From Plasmodium coatneyi (Eukaryota; Apicomplexa; Aconoidasida; Haemosporida; Plasmodiidae), in NCBI RefSeq assembly GCF_001680005.1, contig NC_033564.1:2480001-2544000 (forward strand): a stretch of 64,000 nucleotides of DNA. The letters are read 5' to 3'. Below, piece after piece: positions 23,387-34,950 of the stretch. How positions within the stretch are numbered: the stretch's first letter is position 1; each line of letters begins with the position of its first letter. A program made the position numbers and the translations under genes. The notes below the pieces were generated by a model that did not search any database, was not told where the DNA came from, and saw only the letters and a list, made by a program, of their open reading frames with translations.

Positions 23387-24329
23387 CCGTGAAATTGTGG
23401 ATGCTAATCCTTTGGCATATTGTTGTTCTGTTTGAGGAATGCGTGTGAAAGGGAAGGGGAAGAGAAAATGTGTATGTTTGATACAGGAATTGTATATTTA
23501 GATCATTTATTACAAAATGCTTAATATTATCTGAAGGGCATAAAAATAAAATGTAACAAGAATATTTCATTTTTTTATATTAAGTGAAATACGTAATTTG
23601 TTACAACATTTGTATTACTTCCTATTTTTTCGAATTTTTTTTTCTGTATTGTATGGAAGTGTTTACGCCCTGTGTAATTAGTATGGGAGAAAAACAAATT
23701 TTCACTTTATTGTGATTTGGTGGTAAATTTTTTTTTTTGAACATCTAAAATGTTCATGAAATTTTTTTTTTGTTATAGTTTTTTATTTTCATAATTTTTT
23801 TTGTTTTAATTATTTTCTATTTCCTGATTCCAATTATGGACCCATTTGAAAAGTGCTACACAGTTGCGAGGGTTTGAAAAGGTTCGCGAAGGTTCCCGAG
23901 GAGGATGTTTTCGCCCCCCCTCCTTCTTATGTTACACAACTCTTATATGTGCAATTCACATATGAAGCGGGAATAATGGTCCTTGCATAAAAGAGGAATA
24001 AAGCTCCGCCCTTTCCCTTTGTGTGTTTATTCGATTTTAAGTATAATATTAGCGGCAAAAAAAAAAACATGTCCTAATTTGTCACAGAAAAAATTGCAAA
24101 AATAAAAAAAAAAGAATTACCCAATGAAAAAAAAATGCCCTAATAAATTTTGTCACAGAAAAAATTGCAAAAAAAAAAATTGTCCAAAAAAAGTGAAAAG
24201 TAATTCTGCTTCTTACACTGCATATAAACTGTGGGAGGTGTTATTTATGCTTCCCTTCCCTTCAGAGAAAGAAAAACATTACACATTCCAATGCGTTACA
24301 TTCAATGTGTTGTTACATACGATGTGATG
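23387..24329. repeat. SICAvar 3' flank with ATGCCCTAATAAATTTGTCAC-type repeat, shared with the flank of the KIR at 29231
   Basis: No gene. From about 23630 a T-rich block is followed by GCGAGGGTTTGAAAAGGTTC and then, at 24070-24190, by two or three copies of a unit containing CCTAATTTGTCACAGAAAAA. The same order of elements recurs at 31535-32175 after another antigen gene. The 3' ends of the convergent SICAvar and KIR genes both lie here. Confidence 0.7.
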
Positions 24330-25809
24330 TTACATGTTTTGATAACCTATATTTTTTGAATGACCTGCGGCAGTATTTGTCCTCTTGCGTTGTCTATTAT
24401 TCCTTCCTCTGCTTGATGGCACAGTAGTATATGGTGCAGTGTATTCTGTTCCACCTATTGTGGAAGTGTCCGTGGAATCGAATGCGGATGTTTCTGTAGA
24501 GCTGTCCGTAAACATATCCACATTACGCGTAATTGATCTTTTCCTTCTCCTTCTATTGTTGTTGTCCCCGAAGAAATTACGGAAGCCAGAAAATAAATTG
24601 GTATACTAAGAAAGGAAAAAAAGAAGAAAGAAAAGGTAGGAAAAAAGGAAAGGAGGTGGTAGAAATATATGTATATATGTGATCTACATATATATATAGC
24701 TATATATATATGGTCGATATATATATATAGTTATATTTATATGTGTATATACAGTGCACAATATAATTTATTTTATATTTGTCTGCTTATATATAAAAAA
24801 TGTACAGGAATTATATATCTTATATGTATTCTGAATTTTTCCTTAATTACCTTATAAAGAAAGAATGCGGCAATTGTTGGTAGGCTTAATGCGCCCAATG
24901 TACCCGTTATAGCAGTAGTGGTGTGATTACCACTACCATTAGTAGTAGTAGTGGTGGTTTGACTATCACTCTTACCTCCTGGTTGGATTTGTAGTGTGGA
25001 GGCGCGAGATTGCATCTCTAATTCAGCTCCCCCCCCAAGTACTGATTGGCATTCCGGATTTAGTAGGTCACGAGGGTTGCTCCCCTCATACCTCATTTTA
25101 AATTCCACGCAGTATGTATGCGTCTGGTTCGTTTTACAGTCTCCTTGCACTCTCTGATAAGCTTCAGCGGCTTCCCGTACACGTTGGCAATACCCATAAT
25201 TACCATCACTGTCGCCAGTTGATGATAACTTCTGTCGTAAAACTCCATGATCATAGTGGTAATCGAACACTTTTTTTCTATCACTAAAAATACCTCTTTT
25301 AATATTGTCCAAATAACTAAGGGGGCATTTTTTCCCATCACCAGTAGGAAGCAATGCAACAAAAATTTTTTTTATAGTGTCAACGAATGAACCATCTCCT
25401 ATGCTGTCCGGTAACATATTTCCTAACCAAAAATATAAGAACTCACAGCGTTCTCCATATAATGGGTCGTTCTGGGCCATTTTGTTATGTACATAACACC
25501 ATGCCCCTATAATTCGTTCCCCTTCATCCGCCTTACCCGACAGAATTTCAAAAATATTCCCCCCCCTCATGCTCAACTGCGTATCAGTACAGGATTCATG
25601 GGCCGAATTCAGTTTGTTATAGAATTCTTCCGAAGGTAATGAATCCGAATCGAGCTGTTATAAAAAATAATTATTGTAGAACATATGTGCCCCTGCACAC
25701 CTTCCCATAATAGTGTATACATAACATATTATGTGTACACAACATATTATGTGTATATTCTAAGAAGATGAGGACAACGAATGCATTGTATTACCTGCCT
25801 GTTTACCAT
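24330..25809 (-). CDS. KIR: KIR variant antigen
   Basis: Three exons: 25809-25795 (MVNRQ), 25654-24851 and 24605-24330, about 364 residues. Exon 2 begins LDSDSLPSEEFYNKLN, the usual KIR entry, and carries the motifs GAWCYVHNK and CEFLYFWLGN plus spaced cysteines. A Thr-rich stalk leads to the TM helix (GTLGALSLPTIAAFFLYK), and the donor falls exactly after YK. Exon 3 is the tail, starting YTNLFSGFRNFFG, then Arg/Lys-rich, then Ser/Thr-rich, ending NIGYQNM. KIR proteins belong to the pir superfamily and are thought to be exported to the infected red-cell surface without a classical signal peptide. It converges on the SICAvar gene at 21195 and is one of only two minus-strand KIRs here. Confidence 0.92.
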
Positions 25810-27064
25810 GGTTCCTGTATGGTGTGTGTATATTCCCTTCCTTATATAATAAAGTTCGTGTTCAAAATTTCTCTATACATTCAAACAAAGTAAATGTGTA
25901 CAAATTCTTCCCCCCCTCCCCTTCCTTATGATAATTATGAATAAGCATATGTTGAAATTTTCCTTACCCCCTTTTTTTTTTTTCTTCTTTCTTTCCTCCT
26001 GCGTCCTTTTCTTTTGCATTTCTTTTGCCTTGAATAAAAGGGGTTATGGAAGAAGAGTTACTTGATCAAATCAATTAATAAAATAAAGTTTCATCTTAAT
26101 ATGTATAGCAAGTTAGATAAAAAAAAGTGTCTGCATATTAAGATGTTGAAAAATGTAGAGTAGTGTGGAGAATGTAAGAAGAATTGTGGTTTTCCTCAGC
26201 GCATTTTTCAATAGGGGAATGGACGGGGCAAGTATTTGTATTATTATCTATGAGTAAAATTTTCTTCGTTTTCATTTTTTTTTTTTTTTTCCTTCTTTTA
26301 TTTTCCTTCCTTTCCTTTCCCCTTTGTCCTATACCTTGATTGTAGAATTCCACGCCTGAATGTGGGACCCTATTACCCTATGTGCGAAACCCTACACACA
26401 ACATAAGTGTGAAATCATAAACACTCCCATGCGTGAGATCCTACACACATCCCTAAAATGTGCACCCCTGAAACCTTAAATCTGCACACTATATTGAGCA
26501 CATTGTACACATGGACCCCATAGAAATATGAAGTAATGGCTGAAACAGCACCCACACTCCCCATGGCACCAACTAAAAATTATGAGTGCCATATACATGT
26601 GGCGGCAAACATGTATTCACATGTGTTTCATTTATATTCTTTCCTTTCTTTAATTGTGTACTAAAATGTGGACTTTAATTTATACATATATAGACTACTT
26701 ACTATGGGTCCCATTAGGAACATGTGGAAGCGGAACCACGTGGTACGACACCATACAACCTTTCTTTTATCGTTCTCCCTATAATAATGTCACGCTAATA
26801 AGAAAATGTATCGCACATTAAAATTTTGGAACTATGCCGACCATACGGTCCGGATAATTTGTAGAATTATATGTATACGCTCAATTTGAACAGCGGAACC
26901 ATGCAAAAAATTCATAGTCTGCCATTAGACAATTTTACACTGCATTCGCTGAATACCTGATGTATACCCTATGTAGGTAGTACATATTTGTAGCAACCAT
27001 AGTATTTATGTGTGCCCTCTGCACATATAATACATGATTATGGCAACCGTAGTATAAAGATTTG

Positions 27065-27215
27065 TCTGTACTACACCTCGCCAGAGGGCGGCACCCCATC
27101 GGTAGGGTCACCCCCCTTAGGGTTCCCCTCTCTTTGAAGTCCTCCCCTTTGGATTCTCTCTCTTTGGAGTCTCCCCAGACGGTTGGTTGTTTCCCCCCTC
27201 GTAACCTTATCATAC
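27065..27215. other. GC-rich island in AT-rich intergenic DNA
   Basis: About 150 bp, visibly much richer in G+C than its surroundings (for example CTCGCCAGAGGGCGGCACC and GACCCCGCCC just after). A 65-codon plus frame and a 92-codon minus frame cross it, but neither shows a family motif, signal or splice partner. Nature unknown. Confidence 0.4.
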
Positions 27216-27369
27216 GACCCCGCCCAAAAGTACAAAAAAAAAAAAAAAAGGGAAGTTAAATGTATGAAACGTTCATGGAACTAATCAGCGAGAGCGGAAA
27301 TGCCAAGGTGGATGGAGGTGGAGGGAGTGTAGACTACATTCTTGGGTTGTATACCAAGCCCAGCACATG

Positions 27370-27720
27370 CCATTTTTGGAAAAGGGTCTAAAGAGAAAGG
27401 AAAGAAGGAATAAGAAGAAAGGAAGGGTCTTAGGGGAGGAAGAAGATCTAATGAGGAGGGAAGGAAGGATGTCTAAGGTGGAATGAAAGGAAGGGGTCTA
27501 AGGAAGGAAAGGAGATCTAAAGAGGATGAAGGAAAGGAGGTTCTAAGGGGGAGGAAAGGAGGTCTAAAGAGGATGAAGGAAAGGAGGTTCTAAGGGGGAG
27601 GAAAGGAAGGAAGGTCTAAGGAGGGAAGGAAACAAGTGTTTAAGGAGGAGGAAGGAAAGGAGGGTCTAAGGTTGAGGAAAGGGCAGAGGAGGTGGAAGGA
27701 AGGATCTAAGTGAAGTCTAG
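27370..27720. repeat. Polypurine minisatellite (GGTCTAAGGAGGAAGGAAAG)
   Basis: Tandem degenerate units built around GTCTAAGG and GAGGAAGGAAAGG. A higher-order unit of about 47-54 bp is nearly identical in adjacent copies at about 27513-27606. The plus strand is almost pure purine. The same motif family appears in complement at 3096-3870 and inside the PITP coding extension near 240-400. Confidence 0.85.
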
Positions 27721-28183
27721 CGATGTCGTTTTTACTTTAGTTCAGTTAAAAAAGGGGTTTTTCACTGTGCAAATTCCACTCTGTGTTCACACTCCACATG
27801 GGGCAGCATGCTGTGGTAATCTACATGTTTGATATAATTGTGGTTAAGTATTCGGCATAATTAAGAGGAGTGCAATACCATGGAGTAAAGGTTGTATGCT
27901 CGACTACTAAGGAATAAACTCGAAATATTATATATATAAGGAATGCATAGAGAGCAACGTGTAATGAATGAATATTTACTAGTACAGCATAAATAAGGGG
28001 AATTTTCTGCAATGCAGAGGTATAGTATATAGAAATGGAGATCATAATATATACAAAAAACATTCAAGCCATAATTTATCTTTTTATATTTTTTCCTACA
28101 TTCTTTCTATATTACATACACTTCATACAAGTATAGAAAAAAAAGGAAGTACATACACATGCACAAAAACGTTGTGGAACTAT

Positions 28184-28420
28184 GTGCACATTATACACTA
28201 ATTGAGAACATTCTTTTTCCCTTTATTTATTGGATTCGCTCTGTGAAAAATCATGTTATAATAAGTGCCTATTGCGATAATGATTATGATGGTTATATAT
28301 ATACGCATTATTTTATTATTATTCCAATAGGTACTTATTATTATAACATGATATATGGTCACAAATCCAATAAATGAAGGAAAAAAGAATGTCCTCAAGT
28401 AGTGTATAATGTGCACATTT
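28184..28420. repeat. Foldback element: about 235-bp imperfect inverted repeat
   Basis: The left arm starts GTGCACATTATACACTAATT and runs through TTTATTTATTGGATT and TCATGTTATAATAAGTGCC to about 28282. The right arm, read in reverse complement from 28420, starts GTGCACATTATAC(ACTACTTG) and repeats the same words in the same order (TTCATTTATTGGATT, TCATGTTATAATAATAAGTACC). Arms are about 100 bp with roughly 80-85% match by eye; the centre is short and AT-rich. It lies about 0.8 kb upstream of the KIR gene at 29231. Confidence 0.85.
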
Positions 28421-29230
28421 TATATAGGAATGAATTCTTTTGTATTATTCCCACCGAAACGCAAGGGAAAGAAGGAATAAGAGGAACACATTAATATGTG
28501 AAATATAATAAGGATAAAAAATTGGGGGGACATCAAGTAGCGTAATGTGCATTTTTGGAATAGATAATCTAAAATGTACACGTAGGAGTAGAATGAAAAA
28601 GGTGAAATTATTATTACTAAACAGTTATGGAAGGGATGGAAGGGTGTGTTGCTGAATATTAGTATACGAAAATGCGCATATTAGGAGGGTGGAAGAAGGT
28701 GCTTTCTCTCTATATTAAGTATATGCTACACATGTGTAAGCAACCTATAAAAACTTTCCCATAAGAACGGTGAAGCCTGTATTAATTATATATGTTCGAA
28801 TGTGTATTCAAGTGGAGTGTGCTCCTATAAGTGCAGAGTAATTAGGGGAAGGATGCGAATAATAATGTGTTGTTCCGAATCATTATGCGCACACTTCAAT
28901 ATTACAATAAATGCATGAAAAACGTATGGAAACGTTGATTTTTTTTTCTTCTTTTTTTGCTTATTATTTTTTTGTTTATTTGCTCTTACTGCTGGGATAC
29001 ATATATACATGCAGTGATATAATACATATATATGTATATTTGATCTAATTCAGGTGTTAAACAATGTATTACTGCCTGGGGAGGAAGTGAATTTTGTAAT
29101 ATAGGCTTCATAATAATCCGGAGGGGGTGTACCAAGATTCTTACATATGTTTATTCTATATGAATATATAAGGCAGAATACATATTTTAAAATAATTTTC
29201 ATTATATAGAAATGTATATCTGCATAAACA

Positions 29231-31383
29231 ATGGCACTGGTAGGAGAAGTATGAGAGATTATTCCATATTTTGCATGGATGAGTACATATGTATGTAGTA
29301 CTTTATCCACAGTGTAATATAAATGGTAGAATATATAGAAACATACATGTATGTATTCTGCTCATTATACCTCTATATAGGACCAGATGGAAGCAGATAA
29401 ATTACCTTCACAGAAGGTGTATGAAGCATTCGGGGAGAATGGGAGTACTGACGGTTGTGACACTAACACAGTGGAACAGAGTACACTGTTCATGCGCACT
29501 TATGTCAATACACATAAAGAGGATATTAAGAAGGCCTGCTGTTACGCACGTCAAAATCAGGATATCAATTTAACCAATGATGATCGCTGTGGTTTCCTAT
29601 TTTATTGGATAATTGATCAAGTAAAAGAGGGAAGAGGGTTTAACTACCTGGAGGCCACTAAGGATATTTATCAATTACTGGAAAAATTCAAGCCTGAGTG
29701 GAACTGCGATGTTGCATACAGTAGTATGGGTGAATACGTTTTCAAGTACAGTAAAGAAGTGTTTGATCACAATTATAATATTCGTGTTTTACAGAATAGC
29801 GCAAGTTGTAAGCAATATATGCAGAACGAGAAGTATACGCAAGACCTGGAGAAAGCTAATTCAGCATATTCCTGGTTAAGCACTAATTGTGATAGTGCTC
29901 CTAATGAATCATATTGTGAAGACATTAAGAAGAAAGATAATCAATGGGAACCGAAAGAGCTGTCCGAATTAGAATGTAACGCAGTGGTTGAAGCAGACCG
30001 TGAATTAAAGGAAATGGGAACAGGACCACTGACGGTAAAGAACTCCCCTTTGGGATGAATAACACAATAGTATGCACATATAATGTTTTACATATAATAT
30101 AAAAAATTTAGAAGGTGGGAATAAATGGATATATCATTTCCTGCCAATTATATATTTATAGGAGGACCATTTGGTAAAATTACCCTCAGTGAAAATATAT
30201 AAACAGTTGGATGGAAAGGCCGAAAGTTATAGTAATAAAGATTGCAATAAGGAAGTAATGCAAGGACTGCAGGAGAAGGTTACAGATAAAAGTACTAGGG
30301 AGAAGATTATGAGGGTTATGTGCTACATTCATGAAATAAAAGGTAATAGGGGAGAAGGAAGAACATGGTGTGATTTGTTCTATTATTGGATGGGTGGAAT
30401 ATTATCTGAAGCATTAACGGATGATTTTGAGTTTAACGCCACTATGAACAGCTGTCATAGTAGAATGAAACAAACTGAAGCGCGACATGGATGTAAATTT
30501 ATGTACAGTTATACTATGGAAATATTCAAAGCCTTAAAAAAGTTGGTCGACTATAAAAGGGACGAATATACTATACGGGAACAGCTGGAAAGAGCAGGTA
30601 ATAAGTGTAATCAGAGATTCCATACATATTTAGAGGAGATAAAAAAGGCCTACAGGAAAATACGTGGGCAATGTTCAGAAAGAAATAATAATGAGTGTTA
30701 CTGGAAGTTCAAAGAATTATATGGGGGTTACGGAAATGAAGGAGATTTAAAATTGGAATGTGATATGGAACAGCAACAAGAACAGCAACAACAACAAGAA
30801 CAGCAGCGGGAACAACAACAAGAGCAACAACAAGAGCAACAACAAGAGCAACAGCAACAGCAGGAACAGGTACAGTTAATAGATACAGCTCCTAGTGTAG
30901 GTGTTGTACCTGGTGTCACTTCTGCAGTTGCCACATTAGCATTACCAACAACCCTGTTCTTTTTATATAAGGTAATTACCACCATTATAATTGCCCATTA
31001 TAATTACAATTGTAATTACCATATTACACACATAAAGAGTACAAATAATAACATATATTCATTACTTACTATTTTTTTTTTTTTTTTCATTTTTTAAACT
31101 TCCTTTTCCTTCCATTCCTTCCTTTCTCCCTTTGAGTTAATAGTACGGCTTACTACCTGATTGGATACATGGTGTCTTACCTAAGGGCGGAAGGAACAGA
31201 AGGGGAAAATTCTCCATCAGACGAGAAATCGACACTCTAACAGACACTTCCACAATATATTCAACAGAAGCTTCAACAGTAGAAGGTTCTATGGAAGATA
31301 ATTCTACCATCCATAGTAGGCCAACATCTGGCCGAAGACCGAAAAATAGAACAGAAAGAAATATTAGTTATCAAAACATGTAA
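29231..31383 (+). CDS. KIR: Two-ectodomain KIR variant antigen
   Basis: Four exons: 29231-29248 (MALVGE), 29381-30034, 30162-30971 and 31144-31383, about 573 residues. Exon 2 is a full KIR ectodomain (EADKLPSQKVYEAF, CCYARQ, CGFLFYWIIDQ) but has no TM; it ends GTGPLT at a GTAAAG donor. Exon 3 is a second ectodomain (DHLVKLPSVKIYKQLDG, MCYIHE, CDLFYYWMGG) followed by a Gln/Glu-rich linker (about 30768-30870) and the TM helix (ATLALPTTLFFLYK). Exon 4 is the tail, YGLLPDWIHGVLPKGGRN to SYQNM. The GTGPLT donor end resembles exon 1 of the KIR at 47480 (SAEGPLT), suggesting that the extra domain came from fusion of neighbouring copies. No frame break. Confidence 0.9.
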
Positions 31384-31663
31384 CAACACACACATTGTGG
31401 AATGTAACATTGAATGAATGGGTCCCCCTTTGGAGGAACGATAAATAACCCCAAGGTACGGTACTGTATAAGGACAGTATGGTATTCCTTTCCCACCATT
31501 CCTTTTTCTTCTTTCCTTTTTTCCCTTTCCTTCTTTTTTTTTTTTTTTTTTGTATTGTATTAAGGTTCCTATGTTAATGTGTAGTCAATATAAGTGAAAC
31601 AAATTTTCCCAGTTTACGGACCTGTTAGGAAATTGTTTTACCTGAAGATCCAATATGTATATT

Positions 31664-31695
<32 letters not shown>

Positions 31696-31859
31696 GTTAT
31701 AGGTTTTTGTCTTTGTACTTTTTTTTATTTTAACATAGTAATTTTCTATTTTTTAATTCCACTTTGGACATTTGATAAAAGTGCAAGCTTGCGAGGATTT
31801 CCGCGGGTTCACGAAGGTTCGGTAAATGTCTCAACCATTGTGCAAAAAAAAAGGAAAGG

Positions 31860-31902
<43 letters not shown>

Positions 31903-32909
31903 TTGTCCAAAAAAATGCCCTAATATAAATTTGTCACGGAAAATTGTCAAAGAAAATTGTCAAAATAAAAGTTGTCCAAAAAAAGAAAAATTGCCCTAAT
32001 ATAAATTTTGTCACACACAGAAAAAATTAGCCAAAAAAAAAGAATTTTCCAAAAGAAAAAAAAATTTGTCAAAAGGAAAACAAATGCCCTAATATAAATT
32101 TGTCACAGAAAAAAAAATGTCAGAAGAATTGTCCAAAGGAATGCCCTAATATAAATTTGTCACAGAAAATTACGAAAAAAAGAAGGAAGGAAAATGGACG
32201 ACGACCGTGTGTATAAATCGCGCACAGATGCGAAAATCGCAGGTGCAAAGAAGAAATTTAATAAAATGGACGCTTCCTACATATGAATAAGGTGTAACCA
32301 TGTGTTTTTGTGTGCGCGCGCATCCGAATAAATGTAAAGGTGGAAGAGTAAATGAATAATTTAAAAACAGATCTTTACTGTATACGATGTAAGGTGGAGT
32401 GAGGAATCCTTTTTAATCTGGGAATAATATAATACATATGAATAGTTAGCAATAGTGAAAATGTAAGCAACAGTAGAGTGCGAATTTAAAATATAGTACA
32501 AATATAATATTCTGTGGAAAAAAATTATTTCCATACGTACGAAATAAGTGATATGTATACAAAATATAATGCTCACAGAATGGAAGAATGGGAAGGAACA
32601 GAATAGTGTAAGTGCATGAGTAAAATATGTGATTCTTCTCCTTTTATAATGGATAACCTTTAAATTATAGGAGCCTATTATAAATAAATAATATATATAA
32701 GAATTTAGTATTTATATACTTCATTCAATAATAAGAAGAAATATCTGCTATAAAGGGAAGTAAGAATTTAATATGGAACCATAAGTATAAATAAAGCAAA
32801 GGAAAGATAATCAAGAATACATTTAAAAGAAGGATGTATGTACCAGGGAGTATACACATATTAGAATGAACTTATTATAGGACAGAATGTTAAAGCGAAG
32901 AAAGAAAAA
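31384..32909. repeat. Intergenic region with SICAvar-like 3' flank and TGCCCTAATATAAATTTGTCAC repeats
   Basis: From about 31535 the order of elements copies that after the SICAvar at 23387-24190: T-rich block, TTTTGTTATAGG, TTGCGAGGATTTCCGCGGG, long poly-A (31861-31889), then about four units containing CCCTAATATAAATTTGTCAC (31917-32170). The remainder to 32909 is AT-rich with no gene and should hold the 5' region of the next KIR. Confidence 0.7.
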
Positions 32910-34950
32910 ATGGTACGGGTAAAGGAATTCTTAAGGGAAATGGAAAAAGTGGTATTACCTAATATGTATGTCATAAAATATATAATATGTTGAAGTATAC
33001 ATATGTAGTATGGCGAATACATTTATATGGTTTACTGTACTTACAGAGCACTTGTCTCGGATTTCGGAGTTCCAAAACTATATATAACAATTTAGACAAA
33101 TGGGCAAGTACAAATTGGTGCGATGGCGAAAATAGGGCAAATACAGGTGAATTGGAAGGTTTAATGGACGGCTACGATGTTTCTAATGGTCAGGAAGAAA
33201 AAATTCTGAATACCTGGTGTAACGGAAATAAGGACTACCAGAATAATAAGCCATCAGGATTCACTTGTACTGCCTTCTATTATTGGATAGGGGATATAGT
33301 ATCACAGATGGTAGGAACGAAGAAGGGGTACTTCGAAAATGTTATGGATATCATATATGAGAAGATACGTCTGGTTAATAAAGAAGGATGTACAAATTTA
33401 TACCCAGATATAACACAGAAAGAATTTGGTCAATTGAAATTAATGTATGATTGCAATATGGATTATAAAGGAATGGAAAGAAGGTTGAATAATGACAGTG
33501 AAGAGTGCATAGAAAAATATAAGAATTACGTGAAGGTAGCTTATGACTCCTATGCAGAATTAAGAAACAAATGTACCGACCGAAGACACCTTAGTACAAA
33601 TATGTGTCAAGTTTGGCAGAGGGGGCTGGGTACGCAGTATGGGAAGAGTATAGGGAAGAAAGACCTGCTGACTCAATTGGAGAATAAACTAAGTAGTATG
33701 CAACAGCAGCGGCAGCAACAACAACAACAACAAGTCCAACAACAGCAGCAACCTCAACCTCCACAATTACCCTTCCCTGCTGGTGGACCCCCTGCACCAC
33801 ATGCAGAGGGGGAACATAGAGGGGAGGTCGTAGCAAGTAAGAAATATGTATTATGCAGAAGTATTATTGCATAAGAAAAAAGAAGAACGTGCAAGAGGCG
33901 GGAGACTACACCCAAGGCGCATACATCGTTCTGAGTGTATATTATTCTTCATTACATATTGTATATTTTTTATTATTCATTTTCCACGTCCAATAGGTGC
34001 ACGGGGTTCTGACGGTGAACCAGGTGAAACAGGTCAGCAGAGTGTAACAGCAATTCCTGCCCCCGTACAAACAGAAGCAGCAACGAAACCTCCCATAGCA
34101 ACTGAAGCACAAACAACACCTCCTGCAGCATCTGAAATGCAAGCAAGTGTTTCTTCCGATTCCTCTGTAAGTTCAGAAAGTTCCTCCAGCGGTAGTTCCA
34201 GCTCCCCTGCTGCTGCAGTTGGTGATAGTGGAGGTGGTATTAGTGCTGTAGCTGAAATGACTCCAGCTTCCCATGGTGCCCTCCAAGTTAGCTCAGGTCG
34301 TTCAGCTCAAGGAAAACACAATGAATTTGTTGGTATGGACAGAGGGGGGAACATCACCCCTGCCATCCCCACCATCCCAATCGTATCTGCCACGGTACCA
34401 GTAGTAGGAATTGGCATCGGTACATTTCTCCTATATAAGGTACAATTCGACTACAAATATGCTAAATATAGGAGATGAGCACTTTTATCATGCGTACTAA
34501 ATGTGAAGAATAAACAATGCTATATATGAATTTTGTACATATTCCAACCCCCTTTTTCTCTTTTTTTTCTTTCAGTATACTTCTTTATTCCGTGGTACAC
34601 GTAAATCTTCCAGAGGAAGAAAGAAGGGATCCATGGAGCGGAACATGGATACATTCACGGACGAATCTACTGAATACATGACGGAAGATAGGGCGGATAG
34701 TTTTCCGGAAGATTACACAGAATTTTCTGCAGCAGATGTAACAAACGATTCAGTGGACGATTCAACAGAGGATTCAGCAGAATACTGCACAGATGATTCA
34801 GCAGAATACTGCACAGATGATTCAGCAGATTATTCAACAAAACATTCAACAGAAGAATCTACCATATATGATACACAACCCGCACGAAGAACAATTAATA
34901 ATAGGGGGCCACGAGGTCAACGGAACAAAATAGCTTACCATCGTATGTAA
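32910..34950 (+). CDS. KIR: KIR variant antigen with an extra exon and Gln-rich linker
   Basis: Likely exons are 32910-32918 (MVR, uncertain), 33047-33836, 33997-34439 and 34576-34950, about 538 residues. Exon 2 is the ectodomain (SSKTIYNNLDKWAS, NTWCNGN, CTAFYYWIGDI) ending in a Gln-rich run and Pro-rich linker (33695-33800). It ends in phase 1 at GCAA|GTAAGA. Exon 3 completes Ser, then starts with a collagen-like ARGSDGEPGETGQQ, continues as a Ser/Ala/Thr/Glu stalk, and ends in the TM helix (VSATVPVVGIGIGTFLLYK). The extra intron between domain and stalk is not present in its neighbours here. Exon 4 is an unusually acidic tail with repeated EYCTDDSA units. The frame is intact throughout. 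Confidence 0.87.

Larger units (their letters stand above)
25810..29230. other. Intergenic region between divergent KIR genes
   Basis: About 3.4 kb without a supported gene. It holds the upstream regions of the minus-strand KIR (24330-25809) and the plus-strand KIR (29231). Notable contents are listed separately: a GC-rich block (27065-27215), a polypurine minisatellite (27370-27720) and a foldback element (28184-28420). At 26366-26480 weak telomere-like words (AACCCTACACACA, CCCTGAAACCTTAAA) occur. Confidence 0.6.
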
